From Pseudomonas fragi (GTDB taxonomy: Bacteria; Pseudomonadota; Gammaproteobacteria; Pseudomonadales; Pseudomonadaceae), in contig NZ_CP104861.1 of assembly GCF_025426255.1 (NCBI RefSeq), positions 310,001 through 374,000 on the forward strand: a stretch of DNA of 64,000 nucleotides, in the 5' to 3' direction. The translations under genes and the position numbers were made by a program. The number at the start of each line of letters is the position of its first letter. Position 1 is the first letter of the stretch. Under the pieces are notes generated by a model. That model was not told the DNA's origin, did not search any database, and saw only the letters and a list, made by a program, of their open reading frames with translations. This document shows, in pieces, positions 45,650 through 55,280 of the stretch.

Positions 45650-46345
45650 TTAAACCGGGCAACCCTTGGCGCGCAGGATAGCGTCAAAGCGATCAGGGTC
45701 CAGGGTGCCGGCCTCAATTGCCTTGAGTGTTGCTTGTTCGCGGGCCAGCAGGTCGTGGCAACGGATCAGCAATTCCGGCAGTTCAGTACGCGAGGCTGCG
45801 ACTACGCCGTCGCCGTCGCCGATCATCAGGTCGCCGGGCATTACCAGCATCCCGGCACACGAGATCGGTACGTTGATTTCGCCGCCGCCGTCAGTGCTTG
45901 GGCCGCGGTGGACGCCGCCGATAGCGTAGGCCGGCAGTTCACCGGTTTGCCATTCGTCGAGGTCGCGCAGAGCACCGTTGATCACCACGCCGACAATCCC
46001 GGCCTTGAGGGCCATGGCGCGCATGATGCCGCCGAATACGGCACGGGTCAGGTCGGCACTGCCGTCGATTACCAGCACATCGCCAGGGCGGGCCATTTGC
46101 ATGGCTTTAAGGATCATCAGGTTGTCGCCCGGGCGCACACGTACAGTCAGGGCGCTGCCCAGCATTGGGCGCGAGCCGTGGAACGGCTTGAGGCCCAGAC
46201 CGCCAACGTTACGGCCCAGGCAGTCGCTGACAGCGGCGGCAGGGATTTTGCTGAATTCGGTGAGCCATTTTGGATCGAGAGGTTCTGCGTTTGGATTAAT
46301 CAGAAAGCCGGTCGGCCATTTGCTCGAAGAGACAACATCAAACAT
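45650..46345 (-). CDS. RraA-like / HMG-aldolase superfamily protein
   Basis: A 231-residue protein of the RraA superfamily, which includes RNase E inhibitor RraA and class II oxaloacetate/4-hydroxy-4-methyl-2-oxoglutarate aldolases. The aldolase-type signature DGSADLTRAVFGGIMRAMALKAGIVGVVINGALRDLDEW is intact, with the Arg-Asp pair used for metal and pyruvate binding. An aldolase is therefore likelier than a pure RNase E regulator. The ATG at 46345 has AGAGG 6 bp upstream; the longer proline-rich frame upstream is read from a G-rich tract and is not coding. Confidence 0.85.
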   Translation of the reverse strand: MFDVVSSSKWPTGFLINPNAEPLDPKWLTEFSKIPAAAVSDCLGRNVGGLGLKPFHGSRPMLGSALTVRVRPGDNLMILKAMQMARPGDVLVIDGSADLTRAVFGGIMRAMALKAGIVGVVINGALRDLDEWQTGELPAYAIGGVHRGPSTDGGGEINVPISCAGMLVMPGDLMIGDGDGVVAASRTELPELLIRCHDLLAREQATLKAIEAGTLDPDRFDAILRAKGCPV

Positions 46346-46483
46346 AGAAAACCTCTTGGCCAGGCAGGGCTGGCATGTCGGGTGGGGCGGGGGGGGTGAG
46401 GCGCGAAACGAGGCACTAGAGTAGGCCTGCGTTGAGGCCGGGGCAAGCGGGGCAAGATGAAACAAAAGAGTTACACAAAATTC

Positions 46484-46629
46484 GTAGCAGCTGCCGAAGG
46501 AACGAGGCTGCGTCCGGTTGCGAAGCGACCGTGAAACCAGAGTGCGCGATTCTTCAGAAGAACCGCGTAACCTGAATTTACGACGGCTGCGCCGCCGGAC
46601 GTAGCCTCGCTCCGCTCGTCAACTGCTAC
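46484..46629. repeat. Family B 146-bp palindromic repeat (copy 3)
   Basis: GTAGCAGCTGCCGAAGGAAC at the left and GCTCCGCTCGTCAACTGCTAC at the right, inner TACGACGGCTGCGCCGCCGG. It lies 10 bp after betA. The remaining 138 bp to the RraA-like start hold a G-rich tract (46380-46396) and no gene. Confidence 0.88.
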
Positions 46630-46638
46630 GAATGGTGC

Positions 46639-48342
46639 TTACTGCGCGGTACGGCTCACTTCACGCAGTGGCTTGCCACGTACCGGAGCATCGCCTGCGA
46701 CGTAGTAGTCGGCAGTGCTGCGCGGCAGTGGCTGGCGGCCACGGATCTTGTCGGCGATTTTCTCGGCGATCATGATCGTCGGAGCGTTGAGGTTACCGGT
46801 GGTGATCAACGGCATGATCGACGCATCGACCACACGCAGACCCTGCATGCCATGCACACGGCCTTCGCCGTCGACCACAGCCATCTCGTCGGTGCCCATC
46901 TTGCACGAGCAGGATGGGTGGAAAGCGGTCTCGGCGTGTTCGCGGATAAAGGTATCCAGCTCTTCGTCGGTCTGCTTGTCGATGCCGGGGCTGATTTCGC
47001 GGCCACGGTACGCATCCAGCGCAGGCTGTTGCATGATTTCACGGGTCAGGCGGATGCCATCACGGAATTCCTGCCAGTCCTGCTCGGCAGCCATGTAGTT
47101 GAACAGGATGCTTGGGTACTCACGCGGGTCCTTGGACTTCACGTTGATCCGGCCACGGCTCGGCGAGCGCATGGAACCCATGTGCGCCTGGAAGCCGTGC
47201 TCTTTCACACCATTGCTGCCGTTGTAGTTAATCGCTACCGGCAAGAAGTGGTACTGAATGTTCGGCCATTCGAATTCTTCGCGGGTGCGGATAAAACCAC
47301 CGGCTTCGAACTGGTTACTGGCGCCAATGCCTTTGCCCAGGAACATCCACTCTGCGCCAATGGCCGGCTGGTTGTACCAAAGCAATGACGGGTACAGCGA
47401 CACCGGCTGGGTGCACGCGTACTGCAAGTACAGCTCAAGGTGATCCTGCAAGTTCTGGCCAACACCCGGCAGGTCGTGGACCACTGGAATGTCGAGGCTT
47501 TTCAGCAGTTCGGCCGGGCCGACGCCAGAGCGTTGCAGCACGGTTGGCGAACCGATTGCGCCGCTGCACAGCAGGACTTCTTTGCGGGCCTTGGCCAGAA
47601 TTCGGGTGTCGCTGTCGCCAACCATGTAGGAAACGCCAACAGCGCGCTTACCTTCAAATTCGATCTTGTCGGTCAGGGCGTGGGTGACGATGGTCAGGGT
47701 CGAGCGCTTCTTGGCGGTGTCCAGGTAACCGCGGGCGGTACTGGCGCGACGACCGTTAGGCGTCACGGTACGGTCCATCGGGCCGAAACCTTCCTGCTGG
47801 TAGCCGTTCAAGTCTTCGGTGCGCGGGTAACCGGCCTGTACGCCTGCTTCGACCATGGCGTGGAACAACACGTTGTTCCCGGCTTTTGGCGTGGTCACGC
47901 TGACCGGGCCATCGCCACCGTGGTAGTCGTTGGGGCCGATGTCGCGGGTTTCGGCTTTACGGAAGTACGGCAGACAGTTCAGGTAATCCCAGTCTTCGAG
48001 GCCTGGCAGTTTTGCCCAGCCATCGTAGTCCATCGCATTACCGCGGATGTAGCACATGCCGTTGATCAGGGACGAGCCGCCCAGACCTTTGCCACGGCCA
48101 CATTCCATGCGGCGATTGTCCATGTGTGGTTCAGGATCGGTTTCGAAGGCCCAGTTGTAGCGACGGCCTTGCAGCGGGAACGCCAGCGCCGCAGGCATTT
48201 GCGTGCGGAAATCGAAACGGTAGTCCGGGCCGCCAGCTTCAAGCAGCAGCACGGTGACGCCTTGGTCTTCAGTCAGACGGGTCGCCAGGGTGTTACCGGC
48301 AGAGCCGGCACCAATGATGATGTAATCGAATTCTTGGGACAT
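46639..48342 (-). CDS. betA: Choline dehydrogenase
   Basis: A 567-residue FAD-dependent GMC oxidoreductase that oxidises choline to betaine aldehyde (and onward) at the inner membrane. It has the N-terminal FAD motif [46 protein letters not shown] of the GMC family, and C-terminal HPSCSCKMG with the active-site His region, followed by [27 protein letters not shown]. The ATG at 48342 has GAGGG 8 bp upstream. It is last in betI-betB-betA, with a REPIN in the betB-betA gap. Confidence 0.98.
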   Translation of the reverse strand: MSQEFDYIIIGAGSAGNTLATRLTEDQGVTVLLLEAGGPDYRFDFRTQMPAALAFPLQGRRYNWAFETDPEPHMDNRRMECGRGKGLGGSSLINGMCYIRGNAMDYDGWAKLPGLEDWDYLNCLPYFRKAETRDIGPNDYHGGDGPVSVTTPKAGNNVLFHAMVEAGVQAGYPRTEDLNGYQQEGFGPMDRTVTPNGRRASTARGYLDTAKKRSTLTIVTHALTDKIEFEGKRAVGVSYMVGDSDTRILAKARKEVLLCSGAIGSPTVLQRSGVGPAELLKSLDIPVVHDLPGVGQNLQDHLELYLQYACTQPVSLYPSLLWYNQPAIGAEWMFLGKGIGASNQFEAGGFIRTREEFEWPNIQYHFLPVAINYNGSNGVKEHGFQAHMGSMRSPSRGRINVKSKDPREYPSILFNYMAAEQDWQEFRDGIRLTREIMQQPALDAYRGREISPGIDKQTDEELDTFIREHAETAFHPSCSCKMGTDEMAVVDGEGRVHGMQGLRVVDASIMPLITTGNLNAPTIMIAEKIADKIRGRQPLPRSTADYYVAGDAPVRGKPLREVSRTAQ

Positions 48343-48384
48343 AAAATGCACCCTCTTTAGTTGTGTCAGATCAAACCTGACCCT

Positions 48385-48469
48385 GTGGGAGCGGGCTTGC
48401 CCGCGATTGCATCAGCGCGGTGCAACGGATGCACCGCGTCGCCTGAATCGCGAGCAGGCTCGCTCCCAC
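48385..48469. repeat. Family C REPIN inside the bet operon
   Basis: GTGGGAGCGGGCTTGCCCGCGA and TCGCGAGCAGGCTCGCTCCCAC arms around a centre GCATCAGCGCGGTGCAACGG. The centre matches, in inverted orientation, the REPIN at 53096-53180. Confidence 0.9.
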
Positions 48470-48491
48470 AGGGTTTGTATGGGCAGTCGGT

Positions 48492-49964
48492 TTAGAACAC
48501 CGACACGTAGTCGCCCAACTCAACCTGGACCGATTTGATCTGGGTGTACTGGGCCAGCGAGCTGATGCCGTTTTCACGACCGATGCCCGACTGCTTGTAC
48601 CCGCCCACCGGCATTTTTGCGTCGGACTCGCCCCAGGCGTTGATCCAGCAAATGCCCGCTTCCAGTTGATGAATCACGCGGTGAGCGCGGTTCAGGTCCT
48701 TGGTCACGACGCCAGCAGCCAGACCGAACTCAGTGTCGTTGGCGCGGCGGATCACTTCTTCTTCGGTGTCGTAGGTGAGGATGCTCATCACCGGGCCGAA
48801 GATTTCTTCTTTGACGATGGTCATTTCGTCAGTGCAGTCGGTGAACACGGTCGGTGCCACGAATGCACCCTTGGCCAGGTCGCCTTCGGTCAGACGTTCG
48901 CCGCCGCACAGTACGCGGGCACCTTCTTCTTTACCCTTGGCAATGTAGCCCAGCACGCTTTCCATGTGAGCGAAGCTGACCAGTGGGCCGAAGTTGGTGT
49001 TTTCATCTTCCGGGTTGCCGATGCGGATGCGTGCAACGCGTTCCAGAATCTTGGCTTCGAATGCGGCTTTCATTGCAGTCGGGATAAACACGCGAGTGCC
49101 GTTGGTGCACACCTGGCCCGAGCTGTAGAAGTTGGCCATCATCGCGGTATCAGCGGCGCGATCGAGGTCGGCGTCGTCAAAAATGATCAGTGGCGACTTG
49201 CCGCCCAATTCCATGGTGACGTCTTTCAAGGAAGAGCTGGTGGCGCTGGCGGTTACTTTTTTGCCGGTGTCGGTGCCGCCAGTGAACGAGACTTTTTCGA
49301 TGCGCGGGTGTTCGGTCAGCCAGGTGCCGACTTCACGGCCGCTGCCGGTCAGAACGTTGAAAACACCGTCCGGCAGGCCGGCAGCAGTGAAGATCTCAGC
49401 CAGCTTCAGCGTGGTCAGAGACGTGACTTCGCTTGGCTTGAAGATCATTGCGTTACCGGCAGCCAGTGCAGGTGCGGATTTCCACAGAGCGATCTGGATC
49501 GGATAGTTCCACGCGCCGATACCGGCCACAACGCCCAGCGGCTCGCGACGGGTGTAAACGAACGACGTGTCGCGCAGCGGGATTTGCTCACCCTGAATGG
49601 CGGTCGCCAGGCCTGCGTAGTATTCCAGCACGTCGGCGCCGGTGACGATGTCCACGTAACGGGTTTCGGAGTACGACTTGCCGGTGTCCAGGGTCTCCAG
49701 GGCGGCCAGCTCATCGTTGCGCTCGCGCAGGATTTCAACGGCGCGACGCAGGATGCGCGAACGCTCCATGGAGGTCATGGCAGCCCAGATCTTCTGGCCT
49801 TTTTCAGCGCTGACAACGGCGCGCTCGACGTCTTCTTTGGTAGCGCGTTGCACTTGAGCGAGGACTTCGCCGTTAGCCGGGTTGATGGCATCGAAAGTAG
49901 CGTCGCTACCGGCGTCGGTGTAGCCGCCGTCGATGTAGAGTTTTTGCAGTTCGAAACGGGCCAT
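48492..49964 (-). CDS. betB: Betaine aldehyde dehydrogenase
   Basis: A 490-residue NAD(P)-dependent aldehyde dehydrogenase that converts betaine aldehyde to glycine betaine. It has ALDH signatures [29 protein letters not shown] (catalytic Glu) and [15 protein letters not shown] (catalytic Cys), with the C-terminal [23 protein letters not shown] typical of BetB. The ATG at 49964 follows GAGGA by 4 bp and starts [13 protein letters not shown]. It lies between betI and betA. Confidence 0.98.
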   Translation of the reverse strand: MARFELQKLYIDGGYTDAGSDATFDAINPANGEVLAQVQRATKEDVERAVVSAEKGQKIWAAMTSMERSRILRRAVEILRERNDELAALETLDTGKSYSETRYVDIVTGADVLEYYAGLATAIQGEQIPLRDTSFVYTRREPLGVVAGIGAWNYPIQIALWKSAPALAAGNAMIFKPSEVTSLTTLKLAEIFTAAGLPDGVFNVLTGSGREVGTWLTEHPRIEKVSFTGGTDTGKKVTASATSSSLKDVTMELGGKSPLIIFDDADLDRAADTAMMANFYSSGQVCTNGTRVFIPTAMKAAFEAKILERVARIRIGNPEDENTNFGPLVSFAHMESVLGYIAKGKEEGARVLCGGERLTEGDLAKGAFVAPTVFTDCTDEMTIVKEEIFGPVMSILTYDTEEEVIRRANDTEFGLAAGVVTKDLNRAHRVIHQLEAGICWINAWGESDAKMPVGGYKQSGIGRENGISSLAQYTQIKSVQVELGDYVSVF

Positions 49965-50072
49965 AAAATCCTCGCAAGTGCATAAGTGGTTGGCGTTGGC
50001 CGTAAGTCGGTTGCCATCTGATTGGGGCAACTCAAACTCACGACAGTTCAGGGGTTAAGCATTGATTGAGGC

Positions 50073-50666
50073 CTAACTCACCTGTTTCGCCAGTTGTAGA
50101 TCCATATATTCGTAGCAGATGCGTTGTGCCTGCTCGGTGTCGAAAGAATCTCCCGACAGGGCACCCCGCAACCATAGACCATCGATGAGAGCTGCCAGGC
50201 CGCGTGCTGCATTGCGGGCCTGGGCCTGCGGCAGAACTCGGCGAAATTGGCAGCACAGATTGGAGTACAAGCGGTGATCGTTGATCCGCTGCAATCTGTG
50301 CAAAGACGGCTGGTGCATGCTGGCAGCCCAGAAGGCGAGCCAGGTTTTCATCGCCGGGCCACTGACCTGGCTGGCGTCGAAGTTGCCTTCGACAATCACC
50401 TGCAGATGAGCCCGTGGGCTGCCATCGCTCAACGCCTGGCGGCGTTCGGTGACGTTGTCGATCAAAACGTTCATCAAGTACCGCATGGTGGCGGCAATCA
50501 GACCGTTCTTGTCTTTGAAGTAGTGACTGATGATGCCGTTCGACACGCCGGCCAGACGGGCAATCAGCGCAATGCTGGCATCTGCCATCCCGACCTGATC
50601 GACAGCCGTCAACGTGGCTTCGATCAACTGCTGGCGGCGTATGGGTTGCATACCGACCTTGGGCAT
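50073..50666 (-). CDS. betI: Choline-responsive TetR-family repressor BetI
   Basis: A 197-residue TetR regulator that represses the betIBA operon and is relieved by choline. The HTH is in residues 10-55 ([52 protein letters not shown]), with the BetI ligand domain after it ([30 protein letters not shown]). AAGGAG lies 9 bp before the ATG. A 20-bp palindrome 68 bp upstream is the likely operator. Confidence 0.96.
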   Translation of the reverse strand: MPKVGMQPIRRQQLIEATLTAVDQVGMADASIALIARLAGVSNGIISHYFKDKNGLIAATMRYLMNVLIDNVTERRQALSDGSPRAHLQVIVEGNFDASQVSGPAMKTWLAFWAASMHQPSLHRLQRINDHRLYSNLCCQFRRVLPQAQARNAARGLAALIDGLWLRGALSGDSFDTEQAQRICYEYMDLQLAKQVS

Positions 50667-50734
50667 TTTGCATATCTCCTTGGGCCGGCGAGCAGTGCAT
50701 AAACATCACTGAACGGCAGCCAGTCTATTTTGTT

Positions 50735-50754
50735 TTGATTGAACGTTCAATCAA
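50735..50754. promoter_or_regulatory. BetI operator
   Basis: TTGATTGAACGTTCAATCAA, a perfect 20-bp palindrome 68 bp before betI. It resembles the known BetI recognition sequence (a dyad around ACGTTCAAT). A smaller dyad AAATCG-TCG-CGATTT lies at 50775-50789 and may be another regulatory site. Confidence 0.85.
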
Positions 50755-50848
50755 CAAAGAATAAGCTCTGCGACAAATCGTCGCGATTTATGTCGTTTTC
50801 CTACGCATGAATGGCGCAAATCGACACGGTAAAAGCTCCGAGACCCCT

Positions 50849-50945
50849 GTGGGAGCGAGCCTGCTCGCGAAGGTCGCTAACAATACGCACGCTAACGGAA
50901 TAGGCGCGGTGCCCTTTAAGCCTTCGCGAGCAGGCTCGCTCCCAC
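50849..50945. repeat. Family C REPIN between betI and betT
   Basis: GTGGGAGCGAGCCTGCTCGCGA and CGCGAGCAGGCTCGCTCCCAC arms, about 50 bp apart. It sits in the 419-bp divergent betI-betT region, which otherwise contains the BetI operator and no gene. Confidence 0.9.
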
Positions 50946-51085
50946 AGACTGCATTTGTCTGAGTGAGCGGTCCGGTTTTTTAGCGGTGTCTTTATATCAC
51001 TCGACCGTTGGTCGTAATCCAACCCTTTGGTCGAGTGGTGCGTTGCCTTAAGTCCTTGTCTCGCACTCCCTGGAGCACCCGTGCA

Positions 51086-53080
51086 ATGAGTTCTGCCTCT
51101 CTTATAAAGACCCCACCGCAAAAGGTGACGGTCAACGGTTGGGTGTTTTACACCTCCACTGCCTTGATACTTTTGCTGACTGCTATCTTGATCATCGCCC
51201 CTGAAGAAGCGGGCCGTGTCCTGGGCATTGCCCAGGAATGGCTGTCGCGCAGCTTCGGCTGGTACTACATGGTGGTGATCGCCGCTTACCTGATCTTTGT
51301 GGTCGGCCTGGCATTTTCGTCCTACGGCAAATTGAAACTGGGTACCAAGCAGGACACTCCGGATTTCAGCTATGGCGCTTGGGCCGGGATGCTGTTCTCG
51401 TCCGGTATCGGTATTTCGCTGCTGTACTTCGGCGCTTCCGAGCCGCTGGACCACTACTTCAACCCGCCTGAAGGCGTGTCGGGCAGCCATGAGGCAGCGC
51501 GTCAGGCGTTGCAGCTGACTTTCCTGCACTGGGGCCTGCATGGCTGGGCGATTTACGCACTGGTCGGCCTGGCCGTGGCCTACTTTGCCTATCGTCACAA
51601 CCAGCCGCTGGCGCTGCGCTCGGCGTTGTACCCGTTGATGGGCGAACGTTGGGTCAAGGGTGCTGCGGGCCATGCGGTAGACGGTTTTGGCATGTTCGTG
51701 ACGCTGCTCGGTCTGGTGACCAACCTGGGTATTGGTTCGATGCAGGTTTCGTCGGGGCTGGAGAACCTGTTCGGCATGGAACACAGCAATACCAACCTGC
51801 TGATTGTGATCATCGTGATGAGTACCGTAGCCACCATCGCTGCGGTGTCGGGTGTTGAGAATGGTATCCGTCGCCTGTCCAACCTGAACATCGTGCTGTT
51901 CAGCGGCTTGCTGATTTTCGTGCTTCTGTTCGGCCCGACCCTGCACCTGCTCAACGGTCTGGTGCAAAACACCGGCGATTACCTCAACGGTATCGTGATG
52001 AAAACCTTCGACCTGTACGTGTACGTAGGCGATAGCAAAAAGACTGAGGGCTGGTTGGGTCTGTGGACTCTGTTCTACTGGGCATGGTGGATTTCCTGGG
52101 CCCCATTCGTAGGTATGTTTATTGCGCGTATTTCCCGTGGTCGTACGGTGCGTGAGCTGGTCGCAGGCGTGTTGCTGATCCCGCTGGGTTTCACTTTGGC
52201 CTGGTTGTCGATTTTCGGTAACTCGGCACTGGATCTGGTGGTTAACCAGGGTGCAGTCGAGTTGGGGAAAACGGCGCTTGAACAGCCGTCGATGGCGATT
52301 TACCAACTGCTTGAGCATTACCCCGCGTCGAAAATCGTTATTGGTGTGTCGATCTTTGTCGGCTTTGTGCTGTTCCTGACCCCTGCGGATTCCGGCGCGG
52401 TGATGATGGCCAACCTGTCGTGCAAAGGCGGTGATGTAGACGAAGACGCGCCGCACTGGTTAAGGATCTTCTGGTCGGCGGTGATCACGCTGGTGACCAT
52501 CGGCCTGCTGTTTGCCGGTAACTTTGCTGCCATGCAAACCATGGTGGTGCTGGCTGGCCTGCCGTTCTCGGTGGTGTTGATCCTGTTTATGTTTGGCCTG
52601 CACAAAGCGATGCGTCAGGACACCCTGATTGAACAGGAACAAGCTGAACTGGCTGCCCGTGGCCGTCGTGGTTTCAGCGAGCGCTTGACTGCACAAGATC
52701 TGCAACCGACCCAGGCGGTGGTGCAGCGCTTTATGGACAAACACGTGACTCCGGCACTGGAAGACGCGGCGGTGCAACTGCGCAGCCAGGGCCTGGACGT
52801 GCAAACCCTGCTGGGCAGCGCCAAGCGTTGCATGGGCGTGCGGATTGAGATGGAAGAGGGCAATCCGTTTGTCTACGAAGTCAGCCTGGACGGTTATCTG
52901 GCCGCTCCGAGCGGGTCTGATCAGGATGAAGTGCGCAGTCGTTACTACCGGGCCGAGGTGTATCTGCACAACGGCAACCAGGATTACGACCTGATGGGCT
53001 TCACCCAGGAGCAAATCAGCCGTGATGTGCTCGATCAGTTTGAAAGCCATCGCCAGCTCCTTGGCAGGGTTTATAGCTAA
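51086..53080 (+). CDS. betT: High-affinity choline transporter BetT (BCCT family)
   Basis: A 664-residue BCCT-family secondary transporter with 12 membrane helices. The BCCT core is seen as FSYGAWAGMLFSSGIGISLLYFGASEPL, the aromatic box/Trp region LFYWAWWISWAPFVGMFIARISRGRTVREL, and FLTPADSGAVMMANLSCKGG. About 130 C-terminal cytoplasmic residues (from AMRQDTLIEQEQ) match the long tail of osmotically controlled BetT. It imports choline for BetA. The ATG at 51086 has GGAG 10 bp upstream. Divergent from betIBA and likely controlled by the same BetI site. Confidence 0.95.
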   Translation: MSSASLIKTPPQKVTVNGWVFYTSTALILLLTAILIIAPEEAGRVLGIAQEWLSRSFGWYYMVVIAAYLIFVVGLAFSSYGKLKLGTKQDTPDFSYGAWAGMLFSSGIGISLLYFGASEPLDHYFNPPEGVSGSHEAARQALQLTFLHWGLHGWAIYALVGLAVAYFAYRHNQPLALRSALYPLMGERWVKGAAGHAVDGFGMFVTLLGLVTNLGIGSMQVSSGLENLFGMEHSNTNLLIVIIVMSTVATIAAVSGVENGIRRLSNLNIVLFSGLLIFVLLFGPTLHLLNGLVQNTGDYLNGIVMKTFDLYVYVGDSKKTEGWLGLWTLFYWAWWISWAPFVGMFIARISRGRTVRELVAGVLLIPLGFTLAWLSIFGNSALDLVVNQGAVELGKTALEQPSMAIYQLLEHYPASKIVIGVSIFVGFVLFLTPADSGAVMMANLSCKGGDVDEDAPHWLRIFWSAVITLVTIGLLFAGNFAAMQTMVVLAGLPFSVVLILFMFGLHKAMRQDTLIEQEQAELAARGRRGFSERLTAQDLQPTQAVVQRFMDKHVTPALEDAAVQLRSQGLDVQTLLGSAKRCMGVRIEMEEGNPFVYEVSLDGYLAAPSGSDQDEVRSRYYRAEVYLHNGNQDYDLMGFTQEQISRDVLDQFESHRQLLGRVYS

Positions 53081-53095
53081 GAACTGAGACCTCGT

Positions 53096-53180
53096 GTGGG
53101 AGCGGGCTTGCTCGCGATGCAAGCGGCGCGGTGTATCCGATGCACCGCGCTGATGCCATCGCGAGCAAGCCCGCTCCCAC
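53096..53180. repeat. Family C REPIN between betT and choV
   Basis: GTGGGAGCGGGCTTGCTCGCGA and TCGCGAGCAAGCCCGCTCCCAC are perfect complements. The centre GCGCGGTG...CACCGCG equals that of the copy at 48385, inverted. It separates two convergent transcripts. Confidence 0.92.
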
Positions 53181-53191
53181 AGGGTAGTGAG

Positions 53192-54370
53192 TTACCCTAG
53201 ATTTTTGCCTAGTAACGCGTGATACAACTCGGTATCACCTAGTATCCCCACCACTTTCTGGTTGTCGTGCAGCACCAGTTTGTTGCCGGTCTGGTAGCGG
53301 ATTTGCAGCGCGTCGCGCATGCCAATGTTGCTGTCCACCAGGGTCGGCCCACGGCCCAGACCTTCTACTGCCTGGCCGCTGTGCCAGTGCTGCAGGTCGA
53401 GTACTCCCGCTCCCCGGCGGACACCCTTGATGGTGTTGCCTTCCGCCAGATCAATCCATGAGTCATCCCCCGGATCAATGCACACCGAGCCGTTGATACG
53501 TTTGCAGTTGTCCAGCGTACGCATCAGGCTGCGGCCACACAGCACGTTCAGCGGGTTGGTATGGGCGACGAAAGTGCGCACATAGTCGTCGGCAGGGTTG
53601 AGCACGATCTCTTCCGGCTTGCTGTACTGCACGATCTTGCCGTCTTTCATGATCGCAATCCGGCTGCCCAGCTTGAGCGCTTCATCAAGGTCATGGCTAA
53701 CAAATACAATGGTCTTGTTCAGCTTGTGTTGCAGTTCCAGCAGCTCGTCTTGCAGGCCTTGGCGGATCAACGGATCGAGGGCCGAAAAGGGTTCGTCCAT
53801 CAGCAGAATATCGGCGTCCATCGCCAGTGCACGCGCCAGTCCGACCCGTTGCTGCATGCCGCCGCTCAGCTCATCGGGCTTTTTATTGCGCCATTGAGTC
53901 AGGCCCACCAGCTCCAGCTTTTCATCCACCAGCGTACGCCGTTCTTTCTCGGGGCGGCCCTGCATTTCCAGGCCGAAGCTGATGTTCTCGCGCACCGTCA
54001 GCCAGGGCATCAGAGCGAATTTCTGAAACACCATGGCGATGCGTTTAGTGCGCATCATCTTCAGTTCAGCGGGGGTACATGATGCGATGTCGATCTGCTT
54101 GCCTTCATGTTCCACATACAACTGGCCACGGCTGACCGTGTTGAGCCCGTTGATACAGCGCAGCAGGCTGGACTTGCCCGAGCCGGACAGGCCCATCAGC
54201 ACGCAAATTTCACCTTTTTCGATGTCCAGGCTGGCTTTTTCAACACCGACAATCTGCCCGGTTTTTTTCAGGATCTGATCCCGCGAGAGGCCTTGATCCA
54301 GCAGGCTTAGTGCCTCACGCGGGTCTTTGGCGAAAATGACGTCGACCTTGTCGAAGCGAATAATACTCAT
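53192..54370 (-). CDS. choV: Choline/betaine ABC transporter ATP-binding protein
   Basis: A 392-residue ATPase of the ProV/ChoV type. Walker A GLSGSGKS is at residues 60-67, followed by Q-loop QKFALMPW, signature LSGGMQQRVGLARAL and Walker B ILLMDEPFSALDPL. A C-terminal CBS-like region ends in VVGILGDTELYHALLGKNLG. It energises uptake of choline (and, in the Pseudomonas Cbc system, betaine and carnitine through different binding proteins). AGGAG lies 7 bp before its ATG, which overlaps the choW stop by 4 bp. Confidence 0.96.
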   Translation of the reverse strand: MSIIRFDKVDVIFAKDPREALSLLDQGLSRDQILKKTGQIVGVEKASLDIEKGEICVLMGLSGSGKSSLLRCINGLNTVSRGQLYVEHEGKQIDIASCTPAELKMMRTKRIAMVFQKFALMPWLTVRENISFGLEMQGRPEKERRTLVDEKLELVGLTQWRNKKPDELSGGMQQRVGLARALAMDADILLMDEPFSALDPLIRQGLQDELLELQHKLNKTIVFVSHDLDEALKLGSRIAIMKDGKIVQYSKPEEIVLNPADDYVRTFVAHTNPLNVLCGRSLMRTLDNCKRINGSVCIDPGDDSWIDLAEGNTIKGVRRGAGVLDLQHWHSGQAVEGLGRGPTLVDSNIGMRDALQIRYQTGNKLVLHDNQKVVGILGDTELYHALLGKNLG

Positions 54371-55212
54371 GCGTCAGCTCCTGCTTTGGCTTCTGGCTGC
54401 TTGCAGATTCGGTCGAGCATGATGGCCAGCAATACAATCGCGAGCCCGGCTTCAAAGCCCAGGGCGATGTCGGCTGTATTCAGTGCGTTGACCACGGGTT
54501 TGCCCAGCCCATCAGCCCCTACCAGTGCTGCGATGACCACCATCGACAGCGACAGCATGATGCATTGGGTGATTCCGGCGGCGATGCTCGGCATGGCGTG
54601 GGGCAGTTCAATACGGGTGAGCAGTTGGCGCCGTGAGCAGCCAAAGGCCTTGCCGGCATCAAGCAGCTCATGGGGCACATCACGAATGCCCAGGTAGGTC
54701 AGGCGGATCGGTGCGGCAATCGCAAACACGACGGTGGATATCAATCCTGGCACCACACCCAAGCCAAACAGGGTCAGGGTAGGGATCAGGTAAACGAAGG
54801 TGGGCACGGTCTGCATCAAGTCGAGCACTGGCCGCATAAAGGTATAGAACATCGGTTTGTGCGCCGCGAGTATCCCCAGCGGCACGCCGATGATCACGCA
54901 CACAAAGGTAGCGAACAGCACCTGGGCCAGGGTTTCCATCGTCTCTTGCCAATAACCCAGGTTGAAAATCAGCAGAAACGACAGCGCCACAAAAACAGTG
55001 AGCCCCCACTTGCGCTGAATAAAGTGCGCGAGCAGGGCAATCAGCCCGATAAATACAAACGGGTTGAACCAGGTCAGCGCAAAGGTCACGCCGTGGATCA
55101 TCGTTTCAAGTGTCAGCGCAATAGCGTCGAAGGTGCTGGCGCCGTTTTGGGTCAGCCACTCGACAAACCTTGCGATGTACTGGCCCAGAGGGATTTTTTG
55201 ATCAATCAGCAT
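54367..55212 (-). CDS. choW: Choline/betaine ABC transporter permease
   Basis: A 281-residue inner-membrane permease of the ProW/ChoW type with six or so helices. It contains the EAA-like loop GIRDVPHELLDAGKAFGCSRRQLLTRIELPHAMPSIAAGI, which contacts the ATPase. The start MLIDQKIPLGQYIA at 55212 fits ChoW length; an upstream in-frame ATG at 55230 is possible, and neither has a good SD. It overlaps choV by 4 bp and follows choX by 68 bp. Confidence 0.95.
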   Translation of the reverse strand: MLIDQKIPLGQYIARFVEWLTQNGASTFDAIALTLETMIHGVTFALTWFNPFVFIGLIALLAHFIQRKWGLTVFVALSFLLIFNLGYWQETMETLAQVLFATFVCVIIGVPLGILAAHKPMFYTFMRPVLDLMQTVPTFVYLIPTLTLFGLGVVPGLISTVVFAIAAPIRLTYLGIRDVPHELLDAGKAFGCSRRQLLTRIELPHAMPSIAAGITQCIMLSLSMVVIAALVGADGLGKPVVNALNTADIALGFEAGLAIVLLAIMLDRICKQPEAKAGADA

Positions 55213-55280
55213 GGTAATAAACGTCCGCATGCAGGGGAATTGAAACGGAGCCAGACGGGCATGCCGCCTGGCGCCCGCGA

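Noticed and set aside
50801-52456. Minus-strand frame of 551 codons opposite betT
   Set aside because: Runs through a REPIN and betT in antisense; no recognisable domain.
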